A DNA stretch of 64,000 nucleotides from Eubacteriales bacterium (GTDB lineage Bacteria > Bacillota > Clostridia > Lachnospirales > Lachnospiraceae): positions 69,089-133,088 of the forward strand of contig JAUNGT010000002.1 of the NCBI GenBank assembly GCA_030524455.1. The letters run 5' to 3'. Under the pieces are notes generated by a model. It saw nothing but the letters and a program-made list of their open reading frames with translations, made no database searches and was not told the DNA's origin. The translations under genes were made by a program, and so were the position numbers. Below are positions 1-8,313 of this stretch, one piece after another. How positions within the stretch are numbered: the stretch's first letter is position 1; the number at the start of each line of letters is the position of its first letter.

Positions 1-628
1 GGATGGCAATAATGTCCAGAAGCTCCTGCTTTGTATAGCCCTCTCCCACGGCAAAGCTGTCCCTGTCGTCCGGATCCGTCCGCTCGCCCACCGCATAGCG
101 CCCGCTGCCGCCCAGATAATCGATCAGATCCTGGGCTGTGGCGCTTTTCTGCCGTTCATCCAGATCCGACGTCTTTGCCTCCCCGTAGACGTCCGCGATA
201 AAGCGCAGAAGCCGGGTGCCCGTCACATTGTAGGCAAAATCGCCGTTCTCATCGATATAAATGTTGAAATCACAGCTGATGGTATCACCGTTCTCCCGCA
301 AAATCGAGAGAACCTTCTTCAGGATCCCGTTGATGGTGGCGTTTTTGCCGCTGGATTCATAGACGTCCTCGATGGTGACGGAGTTGGAGATCTCGTTGTA
401 GGCCAGCGGAATCCCGTTGACATCATAGATGATGCCGCGGGTGCTGGAAATGGAACGTTCCTTCTTGTTTTTGAGCTCGAACTCGCTTTGCTTGTCCGCG
501 CCCTCCACGATCTGCAGCTCAAAAATACGGTTGATCAGGATAAAGCCCATGACCAGAAACAGAGCGTACAGAAAGGTCGTCCGTGAACCTATGAAATTGA
601 CCAGAATTCGTTTTATATGTTTCAGCAA
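1..628 (-). CDS. mrdA: Penicillin-binding protein 2 (peptidoglycan transpeptidase), 5' part only
   Basis: Cut by the left window edge; about 209 N-terminal codons are present. The reading frame starts at a TTG placed directly after the mreD stop codon, with GGAAAAG 7-8 bases upstream as ribosome binding site. I see a short cytoplasmic N-terminus, one membrane segment (about residues 17-33, rich in L/F/V/I), then the class B PBP dimerisation region with the typical STRGIIYDVNG motif followed by LAYNE. The catalytic transpeptidase domain is outside the window. Class B PBPs cross-link peptidoglycan during cell elongation together with MreBCD and a SEDS glycosyltransferase. The position directly after mreBCD supports the elongation PBP rather than a divisome PBP. 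Confidence 0.85.
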   Translation of the reverse strand, partial: MLKHIKRILVNFIGSRTTFLYALFLVMGFILINRIFELQIVEGADKQSEFELKNKKERSISSTRGIIYDVNGIPLAYNEISNSVTIEDVYESSGKNATINGILKKVLSILRENGDTISCDFNIYIDENGDFAYNVTGTRLLRFIADVYGEAKTSDLDERQKSATAQDLIDYLGGSGRYAVGERTDPDDRDSFAVGEGYTKQELLDIIAI

Positions 629-1177
629 TTATTCTTTTCCTCTTTCCGACCGCTCCAGCCATTTGTGCCAGAGCAGAAGCAGCGGGTACAAAATGAATGC
701 GACGACAATGGTGTAAATTTCCTCCGGCAGGATCACATGCAGCAGATAGTAGCCGATGTCCAGCCGGGCCCGCATCAGGAACATGACCAGGTAGCAGGCC
801 AGGTTCACTCCCAGGCCGGAGACCAGGATCATCCCCAGGGGAAGCTTGATATCCTCCGGATAAAACAGCCGGTTGGCCCGGCCGTTTAAATAGCCCACAT
901 AGAGATATAAAAGGGCGTAAAAGCCCAGAAGGTCACCGCTGCCTGCGATTTCCGCACCGCTTAAGGTCACGCCGTTTGCGGCGAACAGATCGGCGCAAAG
1001 CCCGCAGGCAAAGCCGGTCCACATCCCCGCCTTCCTGCCCTCCATAAAGCCCACCGTGGCGGTCAGGATCACCAGAAGATTCGGCTTGATGGAGCCGAAA
1101 GCGATCCAGGGACAGACGGCCGTCTGCAGGAGAAAAAAGAACCAGACAAGCAGGGCGATGGTGATGCCTTTTTTCAT
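629..1177 (-). CDS. mreD: Rod shape-determining protein MreD
   Basis: A 182-residue, very hydrophobic protein with about five membrane segments, the usual size for MreD. It is a membrane part of the elongasome and links the MreB cytoskeleton to cell-wall synthases. A strong ribosome binding site (GGAGGAGGG) precedes the ATG. It sits 13 bases after mreC and its stop codon directly abuts the PBP2 start, so the genes are co-transcribed and probably translationally coupled. MreD sequences diverge quickly, so the call rests on topology, length and the mreB-mreC-mreD-PBP2 order. Confidence 0.88.
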   Translation of the reverse strand: MKKGITIALLVWFFFLLQTAVCPWIAFGSIKPNLLVILTATVGFMEGRKAGMWTGFACGLCADLFAANGVTLSGAEIAGSGDLLGFYALLYLYVGYLNGRANRLFYPEDIKLPLGMILVSGLGVNLACYLVMFLMRARLDIGYYLLHVILPEEIYTIVVAFILYPLLLLWHKWLERSERGKE

Positions 1178-1190
1178 GGTATCCCTCCTC

Positions 1191-2060
1191 CTACTCGGTC
1201 TGACGCTTTAATTCCATCACGACCAGTACCTCCTCCAGATGGGAAAAATCCACTGCGGGTGTGATCGTGCCGGATTTGGTCAGGTTATTTGAGGAGCTGC
1301 TGACAGAATCTATGTAACCGATCAGGATCCCCGGCAGATACTTGTCGCTGATGCTGCTGGTCACCACCTTGTCGCCGGCGCTGACCTTATCCTGGGTGTC
1401 GGCAAGCTGGGAAAAACGGATCGTCCCCTCCGACTGCACCGACTGCAGATTCCCGGATACCACCAGGTTTTCGTCGGTTGCCAGCACCGTGGCGCTGACA
1501 CTGCTCGTATCCGAGATCAGGGAGATTACCTTGGCATAATTCGGCCCTACGGACACCACCCGTCCGACCAGGCCGCTGCCCGCCATCACGTTGCAGTCCG
1601 CCTGCACGCCGTCCTTCTCCCCTTTGTCGATGGTGAAGGAGTAAAACCAGTTATCCGCCTCGCTGGCGATGACCCGCGCGCCGATCTTCTCATAATCGGC
1701 GTATTCCTGATCCAGATCGTAAAGGCTCCGCAGCTGGTTTAACTCGTAGCGGTCCTGCTGGAGCTGATTGTTCTCGATGGTGAGCTGATCCACCTGCTCC
1801 TTCAGCGCCTGATTTTCCGCCAGCACATCCTTTAGCTGCCCAAGCTCCTCCGACCGGTCCGACAGATAGCCGCCCACCCGGGCGATCCCTCTCTGGAAAG
1901 GGACGACCACAACGCTGGCCGCCGCCTTCAGGGGCCCCTCAAACAGGCTGGTGTTGAAGGAGAACACCAGAAGAAGCGCGCAGAGCACGGTCAGCCCGAT
2001 CAGCAGGTATCTGCTGGAAATGGTAAATTTCTTTCTTCTCTTTTTGACTACAGGACTCAT
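1191..2060 (-). CDS. mreC: Rod shape-determining protein MreC
   Basis: A 289-residue protein with a basic N-terminus (KKRRKKF), one membrane segment at about residues 18-36, a coiled coil at about 75-115, and a beta-rich extracellular domain. This is the standard MreC plan. MreC is a bitopic scaffold that binds PBP2 outside the membrane and MreB/MreD inside, guiding lateral wall synthesis. Its ATG overlaps the mreB stop by 4 bases (ATGA), implying coupled translation. Confidence 0.93.
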   Translation of the reverse strand: MSPVVKKRRKKFTISSRYLLIGLTVLCALLLVFSFNTSLFEGPLKAAASVVVVPFQRGIARVGGYLSDRSEELGQLKDVLAENQALKEQVDQLTIENNQLQQDRYELNQLRSLYDLDQEYADYEKIGARVIASEADNWFYSFTIDKGEKDGVQADCNVMAGSGLVGRVVSVGPNYAKVISLISDTSSVSATVLATDENLVVSGNLQSVQSEGTIRFSQLADTQDKVSAGDKVVTSSISDKYLPGILIGYIDSVSSSSNNLTKSGTITPAVDFSHLEEVLVVMELKRQTE

Positions 2061-3070
2061 TTACCCATCCCTTCAATGGCGTATGCGACCGATTTGTAAT
2101 TGTCGTCCTTCAAAATCCGGGCCATTCCCAGCACAACGCTCTCCATGGGGCGCTGGGCCAGATTTACCTTCAGCCCCGTGGACTGGTTGACCAGCTCCGC
2201 GAAATGGCTGACCTGGCTGGCGCCGCCGGTCAGGTAGACGCCGTGCCGGAAAATGTCCGCCCCCAGCTCCGGGGGCGTCCGCTCCAGGATCACCTTGATG
2301 CTGTCGATGATCGTGTTGAAGTGCTCCTCCAGGCAGCTGTTGACCAGGGAGGTGGGAATCTCCCGCTCCACCGGCAGGCCCACCACGATATCCCGGCCGT
2401 ACACAATCGCTCCCTTGCCCTCCTTCTCCAGGGCTCCCAGGGACTTCTTGATGCCCTCCGCCGTCTTCTGGCCGATCAGCAGGTTGTATTCCCGGCGCAC
2501 TGCCTGGCGGATGGCCTCGTCGAACTTTAAGCCGCCGGTCTTGATCAGGCGGCTCAGCACGATGCCGCCCAGCGAAAGGATAGATACCTCCGTCGTGTCA
2601 TAGCCGATGTCCACCACCAAAACGCCCTGGGAATTTTTGACGTCGATATCCATTCCCAGGCCGTCCGCCACCGCCTTCTCCACCACCATGATCTTGCGGG
2701 CCTTGACGTTGGCCTCCTTGATCAGGTCGTAGAAGGCGCGCTTCTCCACCTCCGTGATGTCGGTGGGTACCGCGATATAGAAATCCGCCGGCTTTAAGCC
2801 GCCCTTGGAAATATCGCTGATAAAAAATTTCACCAGACGCTCCATATTGTTGATATCCGCGATCACGCCGTTGGTCAGCGGATTGCTGATACGGATATTG
2901 GCGGGCGCCTTCTCATACATCTCATAGGCGGAATTGCCGTAGGCAAACACATTTTTCTTATTCTCTATGGCGATCATGTTTTTCTCGATCAGAATCGAAT
3001 CGTCCGCGAGGCTGTAAATCTTGATGTTGCTCGTTCCCAGATCGATCCCGTAGGCGTAGCTTGGAACCAT
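2057..3070 (-). CDS. mreB: Rod shape-determining protein MreB (actin-like)
   Basis: A 337-residue actin-fold ATPase. The phosphate-1 loop GIDLGTSNIKIY is at the N-terminus, the second phosphate loop VVDIGYDTTEVS is mid-protein, and the adenosine motif LTGGAS is near the C-terminus. An upstream ATG at 3088 is also in frame, but AGGAG lies just before the ATG at 3070, which I prefer. MreB forms membrane-bound filaments that direct elongasome movement. The N-terminus (YAYGIDLGTSNIKIY) departs from canonical MreB, as in the Clostridia-type MreB/Mbl group, so it could be named mbl. Confidence 0.92.
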   Translation of the reverse strand: MVPSYAYGIDLGTSNIKIYSLADDSILIEKNMIAIENKKNVFAYGNSAYEMYEKAPANIRISNPLTNGVIADINNMERLVKFFISDISKGGLKPADFYIAVPTDITEVEKRAFYDLIKEANVKARKIMVVEKAVADGLGMDIDVKNSQGVLVVDIGYDTTEVSILSLGGIVLSRLIKTGGLKFDEAIRQAVRREYNLLIGQKTAEGIKKSLGALEKEGKGAIVYGRDIVVGLPVEREIPTSLVNSCLEEHFNTIIDSIKVILERTPPELGADIFRHGVYLTGGASQVSHFAELVNQSTGLKVNLAQRPMESVVLGMARILKDDNYKSVAYAIEGMGK

Positions 3071-3106
3071 GTCATTCTCCTTTCGCATTGGCCGCTGTTT
3101 TCTCTT

Positions 3107-3835
3107 TTATAAAAGTCCGGCTTCCCGGAAGCTGTAGTATTGCTGTCCAGCCACGATGATGTGGTCAGTCAGGCAAAGCTGCATCATCTCGCCCAAAAGA
3201 GAGAGCCGCTTCGTGACCTCCTTATCCTCGCCGCTGGGGGAGGGATCCCCGCTGGGATGGTTGTGCAGCAGGATAAAATGCACCGCTCCGGCCTGCAGCG
3301 CCTGCAGGAAAATCTCCCTCGGGGACACCAGGGCCGCGTTCACCGTCCCCACCGACAAAACCTTCTCCCGCACAAGCCGCCCCTTGCCGTCAAGCAGCAG
3401 CAAAACCGCCCGCTCCACGCTGCCGCCCTCTGCCTCCAGCAAAGGGCGGCAGTAGTCGGCCGCGCTTTGGGGATCCGGGAAAGCCCGCAGACTGCTGCGG
3501 TTTGCCAGCGCCATCCGGCGGGCAAGCTCTGCCACACAGCAGATGCGCACCGCCTTCACCTCGCCGATCCCCTTCACCTTAAGCAGCTGGGCCGGGGAAA
3601 GCTGTGCCAGCCCCGCCAGGCCGCTTTTTGCGCCGCAGGGAAGGCGAAGCACCTGCTCTGCCAGCGCCAGCGCCGGACAGTCCCTCTGCTCCCGGGAGGC
3701 ATCCATTCCCACCGGCGGCCCGGTGCGCAGCAGAATCGCCAAAAGCTCGGCGTCCGTTAAGGATTCTGCCCCCTTTTGCAGAAATTTTTCATAGGGAAGT
3801 CCCTCTGTCCCGGTTTTCTTTGTTTTCTTTTCCAT
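3107..3835 (-). CDS. radC: RadC family JAB/MPN-domain protein
   Basis: A 242-residue protein with an N-terminal helix-hairpin-helix region (TDAELLAILLRTG; LLKVKGIGEVKA) and a C-terminal JAB1/MPN metalloprotease-like domain with the metal motif HNHPSGDPSPSGED. RadC was once linked to DNA repair, but its biochemical role is unsettled. I chose the ATG at 3835 because GGAGGG lies just upstream; an in-frame start at 3889 would add 18 unconserved-looking residues. It lies 36 bases before mreB, the usual radC-mreBCD order of Firmicutes. Confidence 0.92.
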   Translation of the reverse strand: MEKKTKKTGTEGLPYEKFLQKGAESLTDAELLAILLRTGPPVGMDASREQRDCPALALAEQVLRLPCGAKSGLAGLAQLSPAQLLKVKGIGEVKAVRICCVAELARRMALANRSSLRAFPDPQSAADYCRPLLEAEGGSVERAVLLLLDGKGRLVREKVLSVGTVNAALVSPREIFLQALQAGAVHFILLHNHPSGDPSPSGEDKEVTKRLSLLGEMMQLCLTDHIIVAGQQYYSFREAGLL

Positions 3836-3898
3836 TTTGCCCTCCGTTTCCCTCTCCAGACAAACGTCGGACACAGGCTCCTGCTTCAAACTTCTATC

Positions 3899-3927
3899 AT
3901 ATTACCATACTTTATTTTGCCTGTATA
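3899..3927 (-). promoter_or_regulatory. Candidate sigma-A promoter for radC-mreBCD
   Basis: On the minus strand: a -35 hexamer TATACA (3922-3927), 17 bases, then a -10 hexamer TAATAT (3899-3904). It lies in the AT-rich gap upstream of radC, the only sizeable gap between the 3977-5275 gene and PBP2. Inferred from spacing and consensus match only. Confidence 0.5.
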
Positions 3928-3976
3928 GGAACAAAAGTTTAATTTTTTCGCACCGTTTTACAGGCTTTTCCAAAAT

Positions 3977-5275
3977 CTATGCCTGTCCGTCTGCTTTCGA
4001 CAGGCCGACCACGCCCTTATCGACGCACTGCTGCAGGGATTTTAAAATCCCGAACTTGGCATGCTGCCAGGTCAGACCTCCCTGGAAATAAGCCGCGTAG
4101 GGCGGGCGCAGAGGGCCGTCCGCCGACAGCTCGATGGAGGAGCCGGACACGAAGGCGCCCGCCGCCATGATCACCTGGCTGTCATAGCCGGGCATATCCC
4201 AGGGCTCCGGTGTCACAAAGCTGTCCACGGGGGCCGCGTACTGGATGCCCTCGCAGAAGGCGCACAGTCCCTCCGGGCTGTTAAACTGGATCGCCTGAAT
4301 GATGTCATAGCGCGGCGCTGCCCCGGAGGGCACGACAAAAAAGCCCAGCCGCTCATAGAGGTTCGCCGCAAAAATCGCGCCCTTTAAGGCCCCCGCCGTC
4401 ACCGTGGGCGCCAGAAACAGTCCCTGATAAAAGGCCGGCAGGGCGTTCAGGGAAGCGCCCACCTCCCGGCCCAGCCCCGGGGAGGTCAGACGGCAGGCCG
4501 CGTTTTCCACGCACTCCGTCGTCCCGGCGATATAACCGCCGATGGGCGCAAGCCCGCCGCCCGGATTTTTGATGAGGGAGCCCACGCACATATCCGCCCC
4601 CACGTCGGTGGGCTCGATGGTCTGGGTAAATTCGCCGTAGCAGTTGTCCACCATGCAGATGAGATCCGGCTTGATTCCCTTTAAAAAGGCGATCAGCTCC
4701 CCGATCTGCTCCACGCTGAAGGTGGGCCTGGTCTGGTAGCCCTTGGAGCGCTGGATCGTGGCAAGCCTCGTCCTGGGGCCAACCGCCGCCCGGATGGCCT
4801 CCCAGTCAAAGCTGCCATCCTCCTTTAAGTCCACCTGCCGGTAGCTGATGCCGTACTCCTTTAAGGAGCCCCTGGAAGGACGGATGCCGATCACCTCCTC
4901 CAGGGTGTCGTAGGGCTTGCCCACCGGGGACAACAGCTCGTCGCCGGGGCGCAGGTTGCTCATCAGCGCCAGCGCCAGCGCATGGGTGCCGCAGGTAATC
5001 TGAGGCCGCACCAGAGCCGTCTCCGTATGGAACAGGGAAGCGTACACCTGCTCCAGCGTATCCCGTCCCAGATCATTATAGCCGTAGCCGGTGGTTCCCA
5101 GCAAACAGGCCTCGCTGACCCGGCTTTTCTGCATGGCGGATATCACCTTTAGCTGGTTGTACTCCGCCGTCCGGTCAATCCCGGCAAAGCGCTCCCTCAA
5201 ATCGGCCAAAACCTGTTCCCCGTATTCGTAAACCTCCCTGGAAATTCCCAGAGACTGATACATCTGCTCGATCAT
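3977..5275 (-). CDS. Methionine gamma-lyase family PLP enzyme (YnbB-like, 'aluminium resistance protein')
   Basis: A 432-residue fold-type I PLP enzyme. The likely Schiff-base lysine is in SLIKNPGGGLAPIGGYIAG, with a PLP-binding stretch VDNCYGEF before it. It belongs to the family annotated as aluminium resistance protein or methionine gamma-lyase-like (B. subtilis YnbB). The true substrate is not established. A GGAGG site 9 bases before the ATG at 5275 fixes the start; this ATG overlaps the miaA stop by 4 bases. Location beside miaA matches the miaA-ynbB neighbourhood of B. subtilis. Confidence 0.85.
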   Translation of the reverse strand: MIEQMYQSLGISREVYEYGEQVLADLRERFAGIDRTAEYNQLKVISAMQKSRVSEACLLGTTGYGYNDLGRDTLEQVYASLFHTETALVRPQITCGTHALALALMSNLRPGDELLSPVGKPYDTLEEVIGIRPSRGSLKEYGISYRQVDLKEDGSFDWEAIRAAVGPRTRLATIQRSKGYQTRPTFSVEQIGELIAFLKGIKPDLICMVDNCYGEFTQTIEPTDVGADMCVGSLIKNPGGGLAPIGGYIAGTTECVENAACRLTSPGLGREVGASLNALPAFYQGLFLAPTVTAGALKGAIFAANLYERLGFFVVPSGAAPRYDIIQAIQFNSPEGLCAFCEGIQYAAPVDSFVTPEPWDMPGYDSQVIMAAGAFVSGSSIELSADGPLRPPYAAYFQGGLTWQHAKFGILKSLQQCVDKGVVGLSKADGQA

Positions 5276-6249
5276 CTTTTCAATTCCTCCGCCTGTCCGG
5301 TCAAATACTGCAGGATCGCGTTTTCCTCCGAAAAATCCTGCCGGTCGATCCACTCCACATCCCTCTCCCGCTTAAACCAGGTCAGCTGCCGCTTGGCAAA
5401 ATGCCTGGTGTCCCGCTTAATCAGATATACCGCCCTCTCCAAATCATACTCCCCCTCCAGATAAGAAAGGATCTCCTTATAGCCAAGCCCCCGCATGGAG
5501 ACCATCTCCTTTTTCAGGCCCCGCTCCCGCAGGGCCCTCACCTCGTCCACCAGCCCTTCCTCCAGCATCCGGTCCACCCGCCGGTCGATGCGCTCATACA
5601 GCCTTGCCCGGTCGTCGGTCAGCACAAAATACCGGAAGCGCCAGGCCGCCTCCCGGCCCCGCTGCTGCTCGTTGTGGGCCGAGATCAGCTGCCCCGTCTG
5701 GGCATGGTATTCCAGGGCGCGGATCACCCGCTTTACATTATTTTCATGGATTTTGTCCGCCGCCTCAGGATCGGCCTGCCGCAAAAGCCCGTGCAGATAG
5801 CCGTTCCCCTTCTCCCGCGCCAGCTGCTCCAGCTGCTCCCGAAGGCGACTCTCCTCCTTTGTCTGCGTAAAATCGATGTCATAGAGAAGGGCCTGAATAT
5901 AAAAGCCGGTTCCTCCCACCACAATGGGCAGTTTTCCCCGGCTCCGGATTTCTCCGGCGGCCTGCTTTGCCAGCTGCTGAAAGCGCACCACATTGAATTC
6001 CTCCTCCGGCTCCAGCACATCGATGAGGTGATGGGGGACGCCCTGCATCTCTGCCTCCGTCACCTTGGCGGAGCCGATGTCCATCTGCCGGTACACCTGC
6101 ATGGAGTCCGCCGAGATGATCTCCCCTCCCACCGCTTTTGCAAGCGCCACGGAGAGGGCGGTCTTGCCTGCTGCCGTGGGCCCGGTCAGGATCAGAAGCG
6201 GTGGCTTTTCCTGTTGTATCTGATTTATGCGATGTTCGTCCTGTCCCAT
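5272..6249 (-). CDS. miaA: tRNA dimethylallyltransferase MiaA
   Basis: A 325-residue enzyme that transfers a dimethylallyl group to the N6 of A37 in tRNAs reading UNN codons. Visible motifs are the P-loop LTGPTAAGKTALS, the DSMQVYRQMDIGSAK segment, and VVGGTGFYIQALL. The start overlaps the end of mutL by 25 bases. The product is the substrate of MiaB, whose gene lies upstream in the same gene run, so both steps of ms2i6A synthesis are encoded here. Confidence 0.96.
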   Translation of the reverse strand: MGQDEHRINQIQQEKPPLLILTGPTAAGKTALSVALAKAVGGEIISADSMQVYRQMDIGSAKVTEAEMQGVPHHLIDVLEPEEEFNVVRFQQLAKQAAGEIRSRGKLPIVVGGTGFYIQALLYDIDFTQTKEESRLREQLEQLAREKGNGYLHGLLRQADPEAADKIHENNVKRVIRALEYHAQTGQLISAHNEQQRGREAAWRFRYFVLTDDRARLYERIDRRVDRMLEEGLVDEVRALRERGLKKEMVSMRGLGYKEILSYLEGEYDLERAVYLIKRDTRHFAKRQLTWFKRERDVEWIDRQDFSEENAILQYLTGQAEELKR

Positions 6250-8288
6250 TTCTCCTTACTTTCCGCCTTTTTTGCTATACAATCCTTATACAATCCTTCT
6301 ACAATCCTCTTGAATTTCCGCTCCAGCTCCTGTTTGGTCATGGTGATGATGGTGGGTCTGCCGTGCGGGCAATGATAGGGATTGTCCAGCGTCAGCAGCT
6401 GCTCCAGCAGCGCCTCCATCTCCGGCAGGCTCATCTTATTGTTTCCCTTTACCGCCGCCTTGCAGGCCATGGTCGCCACCCGTTCCGCGATCGCCGCCGG
6501 GGTGCCCGGCCTCTGATCCGTGGCCAGCTCGTCCAAAATATCCTGCAAAAACTCCGTCTCACAGTGTCCGTAGAGGTCGCAGGGCACCGCCCGCAGCGCA
6601 TAGGAGCTGCCGCCGAAGGAGTCGATCTCAAAGCCCAGCTGTGCAAAGTATTCCTGATAGCGCTCCAGAAGCGCTGCCTCTGCGCCGGTGAGCGTCACAA
6701 CCAAAGGCGGCATCAGGTTCTGGCTGTCCGCCCTTCCCTCCCGGACTCTCTGCATCAGACGCTCATATTTGACCTTCTCGTGGGCCGCGTGCTGGTCGAT
6801 CAGGATCATCTTGTCCTGGTAGGTGGCGATCCAGTAGGTATCAAATACCTGCCCCACGATATGATAATCCGCCACCGCCTTTTTCGTCAGCAGCTTTTCC
6901 GCAAACAGATTCATCTGCTCGGGGCGGGCAAGCTCCGGCTCCCGGGTCTCATAGGCGACCCGCTCCTCCCGCACCGCAGATTCCAGCCGTTTTTTCTCGA
7001 AGGGCTGGGGCGGCAGCGGCGGACGCAGCGGCTTGCTGCCCGACGCCTCCCCGGCCTTACTGCTGTCCGGCGCTATCCCGGCCCTGCTGCCGCTTTTGTC
7101 TGCGGCAGCTTCCGCCACCCGGCGCTTTTCGGGGCTGCTCTCCTGCGCCAGCCGCCAGGCCAGCTCACGGGCGGAATCCGGCGGGAAGTCCTTTTTTTCC
7201 GGTTCGCTCTGCGCCGGGGCTGGCGGGGCCGGACTTACCGGGGCTGCCGGGGCCGCCGGGGCTGTCCGGACATCTGCAAGGCTCACCGCCGGGATCATCT
7301 CCCGCTCGTGCAGCGCCCGCCGCACCTGTCCTTCCAGAAAGGAAAATACCGCCTGGTTGTCGGAAAAGCGCACCTCCATCTTGGAGGGATGGACGTTGAC
7401 ATCCACCTGCTCCGTATCGATGGAAAGGTGCAGGTAGGCCATCGGGAACTTGTGCTGCATCAGATAGGCCTGATAGCCGCTCTCCAGTCCCTTGGAGAGG
7501 ATCTGGCTTTTGATATACCGGTTGTTCACAAAGAAAAATTCAAAGTTGCGGTTGGGCCGCACCAGCTGCGGCGAGCCCAGAAAGCCCTCCGCCTTCAGCC
7601 CGCCCTCCTGCGCCGAAAAGGCAAACACCTCCCGGGCGATCTCCCGGCCGTAAATCCGGTAGACCACTTCCTTTAAATCCCCGCTGCCGGAGGTGGAAAA
7701 CCGGGTCTGTCTGTTGATCTGAAAGGTAAAGGAGATGTCCGGTCTGGAAAGCGCCATGTGCTCCATCAGATCCGCCACATAGCCGCCTTCCGTGGCGGGC
7801 GTTTTCAAAAACTTCTTCCGCGCCGGCGTATTAAAAAACAGATCCCGGATGATGATGGTCGTCCCCTCCGGCGCGCCCACCTCGGAAAAGTCGCTCTCCC
7901 GCTCGCCCTCGATGCAGTAGCGGACGCCGGTCAGGGAATCTGCGGTCTTTGTGATCAGCTCCACCATGGCCACCGCCGCGATGCTGGAAAGAGCCTCCCC
8001 GCGAAAGCCCAGGCTGCTGATATGGCTCAAATCCTCCACGCCCCGGATCTTACTGGTGGCATGGCGGTAAAAGGCCTTTTTGACCTGATCCTTTTCGATG
8101 CCGGAGCCGTTGTCCGTCACCCGGATAAAGCTGGTCCCGCCGTCCTTTATCTCCACCGTGACGGCGCTGGCCCCCGCGTCGCAGGCGTTCTCCACCAGCT
8201 CCTTGACGACGCTGGCGGGGCGCTCCACCACCTCCCCGGCAGCGATCTGGTCAATCGTTTTGCTGTCCAGCACCATGATCTGCGCCAT
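6225..8288 (-). CDS. mutL: DNA mismatch repair endonuclease MutL
   Basis: A 687-residue protein. The N-terminal GHKL ATPase shows ENACDAGA, DNGSGI and the GFRGEALSS lid. A proline/alanine-rich linker spans about residues 340-450. The C-terminal dimerisation/endonuclease domain carries DQHAAHEKVKYE, ACKAAVKGN and CPHGRPT, the metal-binding motifs of nicking MutL proteins. It therefore looks like the endonuclease type found in bacteria without MutH. It follows mutS by 25 bases and is followed by miaA. Confidence 0.97.
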   Translation of the reverse strand: MAQIMVLDSKTIDQIAAGEVVERPASVVKELVENACDAGASAVTVEIKDGGTSFIRVTDNGSGIEKDQVKKAFYRHATSKIRGVEDLSHISSLGFRGEALSSIAAVAMVELITKTADSLTGVRYCIEGERESDFSEVGAPEGTTIIIRDLFFNTPARKKFLKTPATEGGYVADLMEHMALSRPDISFTFQINRQTRFSTSGSGDLKEVVYRIYGREIAREVFAFSAQEGGLKAEGFLGSPQLVRPNRNFEFFFVNNRYIKSQILSKGLESGYQAYLMQHKFPMAYLHLSIDTEQVDVNVHPSKMEVRFSDNQAVFSFLEGQVRRALHEREMIPAVSLADVRTAPAAPAAPVSPAPPAPAQSEPEKKDFPPDSARELAWRLAQESSPEKRRVAEAAADKSGSRAGIAPDSSKAGEASGSKPLRPPLPPQPFEKKRLESAVREERVAYETREPELARPEQMNLFAEKLLTKKAVADYHIVGQVFDTYWIATYQDKMILIDQHAAHEKVKYERLMQRVREGRADSQNLMPPLVVTLTGAEAALLERYQEYFAQLGFEIDSFGGSSYALRAVPCDLYGHCETEFLQDILDELATDQRPGTPAAIAERVATMACKAAVKGNNKMSLPEMEALLEQLLTLDNPYHCPHGRPTIITMTKQELERKFKRIVEGLYKDCIAKKAESKEKWDRTNIA

Positions 8289-8313
8289 TTTGTTCTCCCT
8301 TCCTCTCCATTTT